Notes: a model not told the origin generated them from the letters alone. A stretch of 64,000 nucleotides of DNA from Arcuatula senhousia (GCA_963971305.1 OZ020308.1:29851275-29915274), one strand, 5' to 3'; counted from the first letter of the stretch, positions 1 through 11,191 are shown. Numbers and translations: made by a program.

Positions 1-1038
1 AGATTTTTCGTCAAAATTGAACGCCCCCTTTTAGGGTAAATAGGGGCCTGAAAATGGCTCCTCGAAATCAAAGTTTTATTTTTAATGGCATTTGTGAACC
101 GGCTGGTATATTGAAAATCTGTTTATATATAAAATAGGTACTTACAAAAGGTATCATTCAAAAAAAGAAATTTTGAAAATCGGACTTACCGTTTTTCAAA
201 ATTTTGCAAAAATTCGAAAAAAAAGGGGAGATAATTGAATACCACATTATTTAAAATTATATCAAATCTTTAGTATTTCTAGGTAAAATTTTATTTATTT
301 AATATTGCTGACGACTTTTATACAGGTATTGGTGTAGAAAGTTAAAGTGATATGCCAAGATGATTTTTTTGGTCGATTTTCAAAATGGACAACCATTTCC
401 CGCCAAAATTGAAACTTGCTCCGAATTTGATGAAAATTGGATTATAAGGTAATAGTGATATGCCGAGTTAATTTTTGGTATCGAAATCTTTTTATCGACC
501 GCAATTTTCAAAATGGCCGTCACTTCCGGTAAAAATTCAAGTTGCTCCGATTTAAACGAAAATTTATATCGAGGGTTTTTAAAGGATGCCGAATAGAAGT
601 GCGTTGTCGAAAATGTCGAAAAATTGAAAATGGCCCCCATTCCGGTAAAAAGTCAACTTGCTCAGATTTTAACGAAAATTGATATCTAAGGGTTTTATAG
701 CATGGCGAATTTATGTGCGTTGTCGAAAATGTCGAAAAATTCAAAATGGCCGCCACTTCCGGTAAAATTTAACTTATTCTGATTTTAACGAAAATTGATA
801 TCTAGGGGTTTTATAGCTTCGCGAATTATGTGCGTTGTCAAAAATGTAGAAAAATTCAAAATGGCCGCCACTTCCGGAAAAAATTAACTTACTCCGATTT
901 TAACGAAAATTGATACCTAAGCATTATAATGGATGACGAACAGAAAAAAATTATCAACTAAGCCAAATATAAACAAAGAGGGGTACATGTACATGAGGGG
1001 ACATTTGTGACTTGCTTTGCGATCACAATTATACCTAG
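1..1038 (+). mobile_element. E1b element, 3' part (5' end upstream of window)
   Basis: This is the core and 3' end of an E1b copy. Minisatellite units of roughly 117 bp (about 490-900) carry the AAAATGGCCGCCACTTCCGG motif. The 3' end shows GGGGACAT, then the hairpin TGTGAC..GCGATCACA, a 7-nt spacer and CTAG at 1035-1038, followed by TTATTATT. The copy of this core at 17876-18920 is very similar. No coding potential is supported. The Helitron/Helentron-like assignment rests on the 3' end structure. Confidence 0.75.
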
Positions 1039-1052
1039 TTATTATTATTATT

Positions 1053-1256
1053 AAGTCGTCCAAAACAAAGTTTGGGAGACTTATTGTTTTTGCACCGTTT
1101 CTTATTATGTCTCCCAAACAAAGGTTTGGAGACATATTGTTTTTGTACGGTTTCTTATTATTATGTCCCCGAACACGAAGTGTCGGGGACATATTGTTTT
1201 TGCTCAGTTTCTTATGATTATTATTAAGGTCTTTCCCTTTCCAAAGGGAAGACCTT
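1053..1256 (+). repeat. Stack of four 5' terminal hairpins: E2, E5, E1, E6
   Basis: Four different 5' ends follow each other, separated only by ATTGTTTTT tails and short TTA runs: E2 at 1053-1082, E5 at 1107-1135, E1 at 1163-1192 and E6 at 1226-1256. Three are later closed in reverse order by matching 3' ends: E6 near 2892, E1 at 4166 and E5 at 5684. No matching close was found for the outermost E2 (1053), so its body is lost or the end is solo. Confidence 0.75.
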
Positions 1257-2892
1257 ATTGATTTCGTTCTGCCTATTATTATTATTCTTTTTTTTCTTCC
1301 ACCAGCGTCAAAAAATTGCCTTGACCGATTTTGATGAAATTTGGCACACTTATTCGGCACTGCCTGGAATAGTTACGGCGCAATCGCGCAAAACGCTGTT
1401 TACCCTTGTTATCAGATCTTCTCCGAAACAGTATTAGTTATTAAGATTTTGTTTAGTGGAATTGGTAGCTTACATCCGTGTGATGATTTATCATGCAAAA
1501 ATAATGCTCTAATTTACTTCCTGGTTGCACGCGTATGGCGCAAAGTTGGCGCAAAATGTAAATGTTGTCCGATTTTAATGAAATTTATTTTCCAAGTAGA
1601 TTTGAGGGTCCTGATTACGAATCTGTGGTCAAAATTTTTTTTGCGTTTATTATTGCCAAAATGGCGGTCGTCCAATGGTTGTTTACGTATAACTCTTAAA
1701 CCGTTACAGTTAGTATAGACAATATATGAACAAAAAATAATCGTCATGAAAAGACCTACAATTTGAGTCCAAGAAGTGCATGATTCGGTTGAACGGTTTC
1801 GAAATGGGGGCCGAAACAGGTTTTCGCGAAATACGTTTTTTGCCAATAACATGAAAACCTTAACAGATAGTATATTAGACATGTATATGAAAAATGACCA
1901 TCTTGGCAAGACCTATCATTTAAGCCCAAGAAGTATATGTTACGGTTGAGTGGTTTCAAAATGGCGGCCAAAATCATCATTCAAAGCATAATTGATGCGC
2001 CAACAAAATTTGTTTCAAAACAGTTAGTTCTAAAGACTTGGGACCTTCACCAATCGTCTTAGGTGATTTAAGTTGCATCCGAAAATATATATGTCATAGG
2101 TCAAATCTCAAGTTTGAATTATTGCGTCATGACTAAATATAGGAATGTATTGCGCAATATATAGTAATTCATATTTAACAATGTAATGTTAAGGAAAAGT
2201 CCATAGCAACCATATATTTTCATAATCATTTAAGAAGGGGCTATAATTTGGACCCAAGGTCAAAGGTCAAAGGTCAAGGTCAGTCCTTAGCAACAAGGTA
2301 ACTTTAAGGAAAAGTCCATAGCAACCATATATTTTCAGAATCAGGGTGGAAGGGGCTATAATTTGGGTCCAAGGTCAAAGGTCAGGGGTCAAAGTCAGTC
2401 CTTAGTAACAAGGTTACCATAAGGAAATGTCCATAGCAACCATATATTTTCAGAATCAGTGTGGAAGGGGCTATAATTTGGGTCCAAGATCAAAGGTCAG
2501 GGGTCAAGGTTAGTCCTTAGCAGCAAGGTTATCTTTAGAAAAAGTCCATAACAACCATATATTTTATGAATCCAGACTACTTGCTGAGTTTATCTTTTAG
2601 TGATCAGAAGTAACCTTTTCTCCATAGCAACCGACCTAAATGTCCAAAACAACCATATATTTTATGACTCCTGACTACTTGCTGAGTTAAAATTTCAATA
2701 TCTTATGACCAGAAGTAATGTTATGTTTATAACAACCGACCTAAAAGTCCATAGCAACCACATATTTTTAATCTGGACTACCTACAAGGTTTATATATCC
2801 AAAAATGGTATCATTCAGTTAGGAATCTATTTCTATTGGAGGACACAAATGGGAAAGACCTCGCGATCGTTCTTTGAACGATTGTAATTTAA
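1226..2892 (+). mobile_element. E6 element, complete
   Basis: This is the only E6 copy in the window. The 5' hairpin AAGGTCTTTCCCTTT / AAAGGGAAGACCTT (1226-1256, one bulge) is followed by TTATTATTATT. The 3' side has GGGAAAGACCT (2851-2861), the inverse complement of the 5' arm, then the hairpin ATCGTTC-TTT-GAACGAT (2866-2882). CTAG is absent: after a 7-nt spacer the sequence reads TAATT, so the exact end is uncertain by a few bases. The core lacks the AAAATGGCGGCC-rich minisatellite in its second half and instead holds a 115-bp repeat. Confidence 0.65.
2199..2660 (+). repeat. 115-bp minisatellite with AGGTCA half-sites in E6
   Basis: The phrase GTCCATAGCAACCATATATT recurs at 2199, 2314, 2429 and (slightly changed) 2544, a 115-bp period. 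Each unit contains a cluster of AGGTCA-like hexamers. The first has four exact copies at 2257-2282, spaced by 1, 1 and 0 bases; later units read AAGGTCAAAGGTCAGGGGTCA and degenerate further. DR1-spaced AGGTCA is the known binding pattern of RXR/HNF4/COUP-type nuclear receptors. Function here is not shown. Confidence 0.7.
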
Positions 2893-4166
2893 TTATTATT
2901 CTTTTTATTATTCTTGGTATTCTGTACCTTGAACTTGTCCGCGCGTTTTAAAGAACATCTTTTCAGGTAGGAGGCTGAAACTTCATATATCTAGAGAATG
3001 GAGCATGAGGTTTTGCACAATATTTTTTTTGTTTGAAACGGAGGACCCTTTATAGGATAATTAGGGGTCCGAAAATGGCTTCTCAAAATCAAAGTTGAAT
3101 TTTTACTGGCATTCCCAAACCGAAAAGATTAGGGAAAATTCCTTTCACTATGTAGTAGGTATATATAAGAGGTATCATATAAAAAAGAATTTTGAAAATC
3201 GAACTTACCGTTTTCAAAATTTTGCAAAAATTCGAAAAAAAGGGAGATAATTGAATACCACATTATTCGAAATTATATCAAATCATAAGTATTTCTAGGT
3301 ATAATTTTACAATTTTAAATATCACTGAACACTTTTATGGTGTAGAAGGTTAAAGTGATACGCCAAGATGATTTCTTGGTCTCAAAAAAATTTTGTCGGT
3401 CAAAATCATAATGGCCGACCGTTTCCCGCCAAAATTGAAACTTGCTCCGAATTTGATGAAAATTGGTTTTTAAGGTAATAGTGATATGCCGAGTTCATTT
3501 TTGGTATCGAAATTTTTTTTCGACCGCCATTTTCAAAATGGCCGCCTCTTCCGGTAAAAATTCAAGTTGCTCTAATTTAAACGAAAATTGATATCGAGGG
3601 GTTTTAAAGAATGCCGAATTGAAGTGCGTTGTCGAAGATGTTGAAATATTCAAAATGGCCGCAACTTCCTGTAAAAATTCAACTTGCTCAGATTTTTAGG
3701 AAAATGGATATTTGGGGGTTTTATAGCATGGCAAATTTATGTGCGTTGTCGAAAATGTCGAAAAATTCAAAATGGCGGCCACTTCCGGTAAAAATTCAAC
3801 TTGCTCGGATTTTAACCAAAATTGATATCTAGGGGTTTTGAGGGATTGCGAATTGAGGCGCGTTGTCGAAAAATTCAAAATGGCCGCCTCTTCCGGTAAA
3901 AATTCAACTTGCTCAGATTTTAACGAAAATTGATATCTAGGGATTTCATAGCATGGAAAATTTATGTGCGTTGTCGAAAATGTCGAAAAATTCAAAATGG
4001 CCGCCACTTCCGGTAAAATTTAACTTATTCCGATTTTAACGAAATTGATATCTAAGCATTATAATGGATGGCGAACAGAAAAAATTATCAACTAAGCCAG
4101 ATATAAACAAAGAGGGGTACGTGAGGGGACATTTGTGACTCGCTTTGCGATCACAATTTTACGTAG
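2893..4166 (+). mobile_element. E1b body and 3' end (5' hairpin at 1163-1192)
   Basis: The core resumes right after the E6 insertion: TTATTATTC, then TTGGTATTCTGTACC and TGAACTTGTCC-like block, matching the E1b core start. Minisatellite units with AAAATGGCCGCC run about 3410-4020. The 3' end has GGGGACAT, the TGTGACTCGC..GCGATCACA hairpin and a mutated terminus GTAG (4163-4166) in place of CTAG. The whole E1 element spans 1163-4166 with E6 nested inside its TTA tract. Confidence 0.75.
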
Positions 4167-4171
4167 TTATT

Positions 4172-4685
4172 AAGTCGCCCAAAACAAAGTTTGGGAGACT
4201 TATTGTTTTTGCACCGTTTCTTCTTCTTCTTATTATTATTATTCTGATTCTTAATCGTAAAGCTGTCCTCCCTAATACAAGAAAACGGTTCAAGGAAATT
4301 GAATAACACTTGTTGGATTGGATAGTGGGTTACCTAAAGGCGTGCAATCAAGTTTTGAAATTTTCAAGATGGCCGCCGATTCAAAATGGCGGCCATCGGA
4401 AAAAGTGGGCGGAAATTTTTTTTTCATCGGATCGTTTTGAAAATTAGTCATCTGGGTTAAGCGGGTATGCTGATTTCAAATCTGCGACCGGTTTTGAAAT
4501 CCGACTTACGGTTTAAAAATGGCGGCCATTTTACTACACCCGCCCCCCTTAAAAATGTGAACTTTGTCCGATTTCAATGAAATTTGATTTTTATACATAT
4601 TTTATTGTACTGAATGGGAAGAAATAGTATCCAAGGCGATTTTGGGCGACTTTTGTGTTGGCATCCCAACACAAATTATAGCTAG
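4172..4685 (+). mobile_element. E2 element, complete, un-nested
   Basis: This is a clean E2 copy of 514 bp. The 5' hairpin AAGTCGCCCAAAAC..GTTTGGGAGACTT (4172-4201) is followed by ATTGTTTTTGCACCGTTTCT, TTCTTCTTATT and TTATT. The core begins TTCTGATTCTTAATCG and has one AAGATGGCCGCC/AAAATGGCGGCC pair. The 3' side has TTTTGGGCGACTT (about 4641), exact inverse complement of the 5' left arm, then the hairpin TTGTGTTGG-CATC-CCAACACAA and CTAG at 4682-4685. Confidence 0.8.
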
Positions 4686-5684
4686 TTCTTATTCTTTCTT
4701 TTTATTTATTCTTTCCGTTCAATATTGTCCGCACGTTTTCTCAGAGATGCAATGCCCAATCAATATGAAACTTTGGGAATATGTTGATGCTGACCTGAAG
4801 TTGTACCAACGACTTTTAAAATTTTGAAAATGGCCACCGTTTCCATGGAAACAGGATAGGGTCATAATATAGGACATTGCAATATCTCGGTTATCTAGTT
4901 GCGCATGGTTCTTAAATTTTGAAGGGTGATAGAGCAAAACATTCTCTTTAATCAAACGAAAATAATTTTGATGCGATATTTATGGTTTTCGAAATATAGA
5001 TGAAAATGTGATTGAAATGGAGATAATCGGGTCAAAATTTTAATAAGAATTTCAAAGTCATCTGATTATGATGAAAAAAGGTATACTGATAGATTATGAT
5101 GTTGCGAGTAATATTCTATAACTTAGATTAAAATTCCACGATGGAGGCCATTTTGAATCCAAGATGGCCGCCAAAATTTCAAAGTGGTCTGATTATAATG
5201 AAAATTGGTATACTGATAGATTATGATGTTGCGAGTTATATTCTATTACTTTAATTAAAATTCGACGATGGAGGCCATTTTGAATCCAAGATGGCCGCCA
5301 AAATTTCAAAATGATCTGATTATGATGAAAATTGGTATACTGATAGATTATGATGTTGCGAGTAATATTCTAAAATTTAAATTAAAATTCGACGATGGAG
5401 GCAATTTTGAATCCAAGATGGCCGCCAAAATTTCAACGTGGTCTGATTATGATGAAAATTGGTACACTGATAGATTATGATGTTGTGAGTGATATTCTAT
5501 AACTTAATTTAAAATTTGAAGATGGCGGCCATTTTGAATTCAAGATGGCCGCCAAAATTTTAAAGTGCTCAGATTTACATGAAAATTGATATTCAAGAGT
5601 TTTTGACATGCTGAAGAGAATTATAGCAATGAGAGTTTCTTTGGGATACATTCTGTGTTGGCATCCCAACACAATCATACCTAG
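4686..5684 (+). mobile_element. E5 body and 3' end (5' hairpin at 1107-1135)
   Basis: The E5 core starts with TTCTTATTCTTTC and a CAATATTGTCC block. It holds a perfect 14-bp palindrome GTTTCCATGGAAAC at 4839-4852 and a minisatellite of about 117-120 bp (5040-5560, motif AAGATGGCCGCCAAAATTTC). The 3' copy of the arm reads TTTGGGATACAT, one base off the expected TTTGGGAGACAT. The hairpin TGTGTTGG..CCCAACACA and CTAG (5681-5684) follow. The element spans 1107-5684 including nested E1, E6 and E2 copies. Confidence 0.65.
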
Positions 5685-5692
5685 TTATTATT

Positions 5693-5904
5693 AAATCACC
5701 CAAAACAAAGTTTTGGCGACTTATTGTTTTTACCCCGTTTCTTATTATTCTTATTATGGCTCCCAAACGAAGTTTGTGGAGACATATTGTTTTTGCTCGG
5801 TTTCTTCTTCTTATTATTATATCTCCCAAACACTATGTTTGGGAGATATATTGTTTTTATTCTGTTTCTTATTATATCTCCCAAACACGATGTTTGGGAG
5901 ATAT
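5693..5904 (+). repeat. Stack of four 5' terminal hairpins: E2b, E7, E3, E3
   Basis: E2b is at 5693-5722 (tail ACCCCG rather than GCACCG), E7 at 5756-5785, and two E3 ends at 5819-5849 and 5874-5904. They are separated by ATTGTTTTT tails and TTA/TTC runs. Closing order downstream is E3 (6435), E3 (6950), E7 (about 8225) and E2b (about 9688), the exact reverse. Confidence 0.8.
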
Positions 5905-6435
5905 ATTGTTTTTACTCTGTTTCTTATTATTCTTCTTCTTCTTTTTTTTATTCTTCCGGACATGAACGTGTCCGAGTGGTTTCTCAGAAACTACTCAATG
6001 GTTCTTTATGAAATTTTGTAAGGTGATAGAGTGGGTCCCAAAGGTGTGCATGCAATTTTCAAAGGTTTCAAAATGGCCACCGTTTCCATGGAAACAGGTA
6101 AAGGTCATAATATAGGACATTGCGATATCTCAGTTACCTAGGTGTGCAGGGTTCTGAAATTTTGTAGGCGAGTAGAGCAAAAGGAGCTCTTTAATAATAC
6201 GAAAACAAATTTCGGAGCGATATTTACGGTTTTCGAGTTTTTTACGAAAATGCGATTTTTCGGGCCCAAAAATGGGAAAATTGTCAAAATGCTACGATTT
6301 CGACAAAATTTGGTATCTAGGGGTTTGAAATGATGGCAAGTTAGGATGCGATGTCAAAATTTATGCAAGAGTAACAATATGCGAACGTTTGGGAGATATT
6401 TTTGTGTTGGGCATCCCCAACACAGTCAGCACTAG
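5874..6435 (+). mobile_element. E3 element, complete, un-nested
   Basis: The 5' hairpin ATATCTCCCAAACACGATGTTTGGGAGATAT-type stem (arms 13 bp) is followed by the ACTCTG tail, TTA/TTC run and CATGAACGTGTCC block. A GTTTCCATGGAAAC palindrome lies at 6082-6095. The 3' side has GTTTGGGAGATAT, exact inverse complement of the left arm, then the hairpin TGTGTTGGG-CATC-CCCAACACA, the 7-nt spacer GTCAGCA and CTAG (6432-6435). Confidence 0.8.
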
Positions 6436-6950
6436 TTATTATTATTCTTCTTCTTTTTTTTCTTCTTTCTTCCGGACATGAACGTGTCCAAATCGTTTCT
6501 CAAAAACTACTACTAGGATCTTTATGAAACTTTGTATGGTAATAGGGTGGGTCTAAAAGGTGTGCACGCAATTTTCGGAATTTTCAAAATGGCCGTCGTT
6601 TCCATGGAAACAAGGAAAGGTCATAATATAGGACATTGCGATATCTCGCTTAGCTAGGTGCGCAGGGTTCTGAAATTTTGCAGGTTGATAGAGCAAATGG
6701 AGCTCTTTAATAAAACGAAAAAAAAATTGAAGCGATATTTACGGTTTTCGAGTTATTCACGAAAATGTGATTTTTCGGTCCCAAAAATGGGAAAATTGTC
6801 AAAATGCTACGATTTCGACAAAATTTGGTATCTAGAGGTTTCAAATAATGGCGAGTAAGGGTGTGATGTCAAAATTTATGCAAAAGTGACATAATGCGTA
6901 CGTTTGGGAGATATTTTTGTGTTGGGCATCCCCAACACAGTCAACACTAG
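6436..6950 (+). mobile_element. E3 body and 3' end (5' hairpin at 5819-5849)
   Basis: This second E3 core resumes directly after the inner E3 closes, starting again from TTATTATTATTCTTCTT and CATGAACGTGTCC. It is about 85-90% like the inner copy by eye, so the two are separate copies. A GTTTCCATGGAAAC palindrome lies at 6598-6611. The 3' hairpin has a GTCAACA spacer and CTAG at 6947-6950. Confidence 0.8.
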
Positions 6951-8225
6951 TTATTATTATTCTTTCTTCCGCCCTAAATTTTTGTCCGGAAAATTTCTCG
7001 TAAACTGTTTATCGAAACATTATGAAATGTTCCCCAAGTATAGACCCTTATGAGAAATTGTGCCAAATGCGTGGGAACTTTTCAAAATGGCTACCGTTTC
7101 CATGGCAACAGGGAATGTTCCAGATTTCGGACAATCTTATATCTCTGGAACCTAGGTGGCCATGACTTTGAAACTTCGTATGATTGTAGAGCATGATGGG
7201 TACAACAAAAATACGAAAAAAAAAATCGGAAGCGATATTTACGGTTTTTCCGTAAAATGCAAAAATGTGAATTTTCTAGAAATTTCTAGAATTACCAAAA
7301 ATTAAAGTTTGTCGTATCTTCATGAAAATTGATCATCTGGGTAAATCAGGTATGCTGAGTTCAATGATTCAATCGGAATTTCGATCCGACCTCCGGTTTT
7401 CAAATGGCGGCCATTTTGATTTCTAAAAATAGCCGAAAACTAAAGTTTGTCGAATCTTCTTGAAAATGGGTCATCTGGGTAAATTAAGTATGCTGAGTTC
7501 AATGATGCAATCGGAATTTCGATCCGACTTCCGGTTTTCAAATGGCGGCCATTTTGATTTCTAAAAATAGCCAAAAACTAAAATTTGTCGAATCTTCTTG
7601 AAAATGGGTCATGTGGGTTAATCAGGTATGCTGAGTTCAATGATGCAATCGGAATTTCGATCCGACTTCCGGTTTTCACATGGCGGTCATTTTGATTTCT
7701 AAAAATAGCCGAAAACTAAAGTTTGTCGAATCTTCTTGAAAATGGGTAATCTGGGTAAATCAGGTATGCTGAGTTCAATGATGCAATCGGAATTTCGATA
7801 CGACTTCCGGTTTTCAAATGGCGGCCATTTTGATTTCTTAAAATAGCCAAAAACTAAAGTTTGTCGAATCTTCTTGAAAATGGGTCATCTGGGTAAATCA
7901 GGTATGCTGAGTTCAATGATGCAATCGGAATTTCGATCCGACCTTCGGTTTCCAAATGACGGCCATTTTGATTTCTAAAAATTGACTGAAAATTTAAGTT
8001 AGTAAAATGCTTACGAGAATAAGTTATCTGGGTAAATCAGGTATGCCAAATTCAATGGTGCACTCAGAATGTTGATTCGACTTCTGGATTTTCTATGGCG
8101 GCCATTTTCACTACACTCCCACAGTTGGATTTTTACCATATTTGGTTTCCGTGAAGATATCAATTGTCGACATGGTGCCGTCGTTTGGGAGCCATTCATG
8201 ATCTCTGATATCCTATCATCAATAT
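6951..8225 (+). mobile_element. E7 body and 3' end (5' hairpin at 5756-5785)
   Basis: The core starts TTCTTTCTTCCGCCC with a TTTTTGTCCGG block. It carries GTTTCCATGGCAAC (7096-7109) and a minisatellite of about 138 bp (roughly 7290-7980; motif CAAATGGCGGCCATTTTGAT). The 3' arm TCGTTTGGGAGCCAT (8181-8195) is the exact inverse complement of the E7 5' arm. The 3' hairpin is weakened here (ATGATCTC..TCAT), and the terminus after the 7-nt spacer ATCATCA is ATAT, not CTAG. The second copy is at 46404-47603. Confidence 0.7.
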
Positions 8226-8239
8226 TTCTTCTTCTTATT

Positions 8240-8324
8240 ATATCTCCCAAACACTATGTTTGGGAGATATAATGTTTTTACTCTGTTTCTTATTAAGTCG
8301 CCCAAAACAAAGTTTGGGAGACTT
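8240..8324 (+). repeat. Stack of two 5' terminal hairpins: E3, E2c
   Basis: E3 is at 8240-8270 and an E2-type end at 8295-8324. The E2 end is closed (broken) at about 8995 and E3 at 9239. Confidence 0.8.
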
Positions 8325-8995
8325 ATTCTTTTTGCACCGTTTCTTATTATTATTATTATTATTATTATTATTCTTTTCCTTACCTGATCGTGAACTTGTC
8401 ATTGGGATTTTGGACGAACGCTCTGGCCGATCAAGATAAAACTTCCTGAGGTGGTAGGGGGTCACTCAAAGTTGTGCATGAACTTTTATAAATTTTCAAA
8501 ATGTCTGCCGTTTCCATGGAAACAGCAAAAGGTCAAAATATGGGACATTGCGATATCTCGGTAACCTAGGTGGGTAGGAGGCTGAAATTTTGTAGTTTGA
8601 TAGAGCAAAATATTCCCTTCAATAATATGAAAAAAATTTTTGAAGCGATATTTACGGTTTTCGAGTTATTAACGAAAATGTGATTTTTCGGTCCGAAATT
8701 TGGCTTTTTCAAGTGTTAAAAAGTGCACATTTTGTCCGCAGCTTTAAGAAAAAACGCTTCGACCGATCAAGCTGATATTTGCTGAGGTGGTAGAGGGATA
8801 CTAAAACCTTTGTTATCCTTTTTCAAAATTTTCAAGATGGCCGCCATTTCAAAATGGCCGCCGTTTTACTACACCCGCCCTCAAAAGCCGTAAACTTTGT
8901 CCGATTTCAATGAAATTTGATATCTAGGCATATTTTATCACACTGAATTGAATGGAATACTATCCATGGCGATTTTGGGCGACTTGTGTGTTGGC
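8295..8995 (+). mobile_element. E2c element, 3' end truncated inside the terminal hairpin
   Basis: The 5' hairpin is E2 but the core (TTCTTTTCCTTACCTG, GTGAACTTGTCATTGGG) differs from other E2 cores and contains GTTTCCATGGAAAC (8510-8523). The 3' side reaches TTTTGGGCGACTT and the first half of the hairpin, TGTGTTGGCA, then jumps at 8994-8996 into an E3 core (AAGGTGTGCATGCAATTTTC). The other hairpin arm, CTAG and the first part of the outer E3 core are missing. This is a deletion junction. Confidence 0.7.
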
Positions 8996-9239
8996 AAAGG
9001 TGTGCATGCAATTTTCGGAATTTTGAAAATGGCCTCCGTTTCCATGGAAACACGATTAGGTCATTATATAGGACATTGCGATATCTCGCTTACCTAGGTG
9101 CACAGGGTTCTGAAATTTTGTATGTAACTATAGCAAAAGGAGCTCTTTAATAATACGAAAAAAATTATGCTAGAATGACAGTTTGCGTACGTTTGGGAGA
9201 TATTTTTGTGTTGGGCATCCCAAACACAGTCAACACTAG
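8996..9239 (+). mobile_element. E3 remnant, 3' half (5' hairpin at 8240-8270)
   Basis: This is the distal half of an E3 core with GTTTCCATGGAAAC at 9038-9051, then GTTTGGGAGATAT, the hairpin TGTGTTGGG..CCAAACACA (one mismatch) and CTAG at 9236-9239. The proximal core was removed together with the end of the nested E2c copy. Confidence 0.75.
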
Positions 9240-9688
9240 TTATTATTCCTTTTATTATACTCCTTGAACTTGTCCAAAGAACTAGTCCTAGAATTTTTGA
9301 GTAACATCAATGAAACTTGGTACAATGATAGAACATCATATGAAGTTTTACATGTGCATTTGATTTTTTCAACATGGCCGCCGTTTCAAAATGGCGGCCA
9401 TCGGAAAAAGTGAGCGGAATTTTTTTTTTCATCGGATCATTTTGAAAATTAGTCAGCTGGGTCAAGCAGGTATGCTGAGTTCAAATCTGCGACCGGATTT
9501 GAAATCTGACTTACGGATTCAAAATGGCGGCCATTTTACTACACCCGCCCCCTTGAAAATGTGAACTTTGTCCGATTTCAATGAAATTTGATTTCTATAT
9601 ATATTTTATTGTACTGAATGGGAAGAAATAGTATCCAAAGCGATTTTGGGCGACTTGTGTGTTGGCATCCAAACACAATTATTTTTAA
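9240..9688 (+). mobile_element. E2b body and 3' end (5' hairpin at 5693-5722)
   Basis: The core opens TTCCTTTTATTATACTCCTTGAACTTGTCC-like and carries one ATGGCCGCC/AAAATGGCGGCC pair. The 3' side has TTTTGGGCGACTT, the hairpin TGTGTTGG..CCAAACACA (one mismatch) and a decayed terminus TTAA (9685-9688) in place of CTAG. The whole element is 5693-9688 with E7, E3 and E2c copies nested inside. Confidence 0.65.
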
Positions 9689-11009
9689 TAATTATTATTT
9701 TTCTCGGTATTCTGGAGTGGTGAACTTGTCCACCTCATTTTTTCAACGTCTTTTAAGGTAGGAAGCTGAAACTTTATAAATCAAGAGTATGGAATGGGAG
9801 ATTGTGCTTTTTGTATTTTTCGCCGAAATCGAATGACCCCTTATAGGTAAAAAAAAGGCCTCAAAATGCTCCTCGAAACCGAAGTTGAATTTTGACCTGG
9901 CATTTCTGATCCGGCAGGGGTAGGACAAATTCCTTTATAGGGTAAGTGTAGACTTTTTATACCTTTCATTTAAAAAAAAGAATTTTGGAAATCGGACTTT
10001 CGGTTTTCAAAATTTTGCAAAAAATCGAAATTTTAATTTTTTTGTCAAATTGAGTTATCTTTCTTGGTACAAAAAATATTTTGTAATAGTAATGTTAAAA
10101 TTCTCAACTTTGTTATTTCTTAATGAAAATCGGTTTACAAGGTAATATTGGTATGCCGAGTTCATTTTTGGGATCGAAACAAAATTTTGGCGGCCATTTT
10201 CAAAATGGCGGCTAAAATGGCAGCCATTTTCCCGCCAAAATTTAAACTTGCTCCAATTTTTATGAAAATTGGTATATAAGGTGATAGTGTTATGGCGAGT
10301 TGATTTTTGACATTAACGATTTTTCATTGTCGGCCATTTTGAAAGTGGCCGCCATTTCCCGCAAAATTTAAACTTGCTCCAATTTTTATGAAAATTGGTA
10401 TATAAGGTTATAGCGTTATGGCAAGTTTATTTTTGACATTAAAAATTTTTCATCGTCGGCCATTTTCAAAATGGCCGCCGTTTCCCGCCAAAATTAAAAT
10501 TATTCAGATTTTGATGAAAATTGGTATTTAAGGTAATAGTGGTATGGCGAGTTGATTTTTGACATAAAAAATTTTTCATCGTCGGCCATTTTCAAAATGG
10601 CCGCCGTTTACCGCCAAAATTAAAGTTACTTAGATTTTGATGAAAATTGGTATAGAAGGTAATAGTGTTATGGCGAGTTGATTTTTGACATTAGAAATTT
10701 TTCATCGTCGGCCATTTTGAAAATGGCCGCCGTTTTCTGCCAAAATAAAAGTTACTCAGATTTTGATGAAAACTTGTATATAAGTTAATAGTGGTATGGC
10801 AAGTTGATTTCTGACATTAAAATTTATTTATCTTCGGCCATTTTCAAAATTTTCAAAATGGCCGCCGTTTCCCGCCAAAACTAAACTTACTCCTATTTTT
10901 ATGAAAATTGGGTCTTTAAAGGTATATCGAATGCCAAAAGACATATTGACAAAGAGGGGTAGGTGAGGGGACATATATGTGACTCGCTTGCGATCGCAAT
11001 TAGAACTAG
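9689..11009 (+). mobile_element. E1a body and 3' end (5' end not in window)
   Basis: The core begins TTTTTCTCGGTATTCTGG with GTGAACTTGTCCACC, then a conserved ~450-bp proximal part and a 125-127 bp minisatellite (about 10190-10900; motif GGCCATTTTCAAAATGGCCG). The 3' end has GAGGGGACAT, the hairpin and CTAG at 11006-11009. Its 5' hairpin should lie upstream of position 1 if the bracket reading holds; the unclosed E2 end at 1053 shows something was lost in between. Confidence 0.7.
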
Positions 11010-11023
11010 TTATTATTATTATT

Positions 11024-11072
11024 ATGTCCCCGAACACGAAGTGTCGGGGACATATTGTTTTTGCTCGGTTTC

Positions 11073-11103
<31 letters not shown>

Positions 11104-11191
11104 GTCCCCGAACACGAAGTGTCGGGGACATATTGTTTTTGCTCGGTTTCTTATTATTATTATGTCCCCGAACACGAAGTGTCGGGGAGAT
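11024..11191 (+). repeat. Stack of three E1 5' terminal hairpins
   Basis: Three E1 hairpins lie at 11024-11053, 11102-11131 and 11162-11191 (the last with GGGGAGAT for GGGGACAT), spaced by (TTA)n of different lengths. E1 closes follow at 12534, 18920 and 22709, with other complete elements in between. Confidence 0.75.

Noticed and set aside
11024..11070. Hairpin followed by a T run, like a rho-independent terminator
   Set aside because: It is the E1 5' end. There is no bacterial gene context, and the ATTGTTTTT block is a conserved element module.
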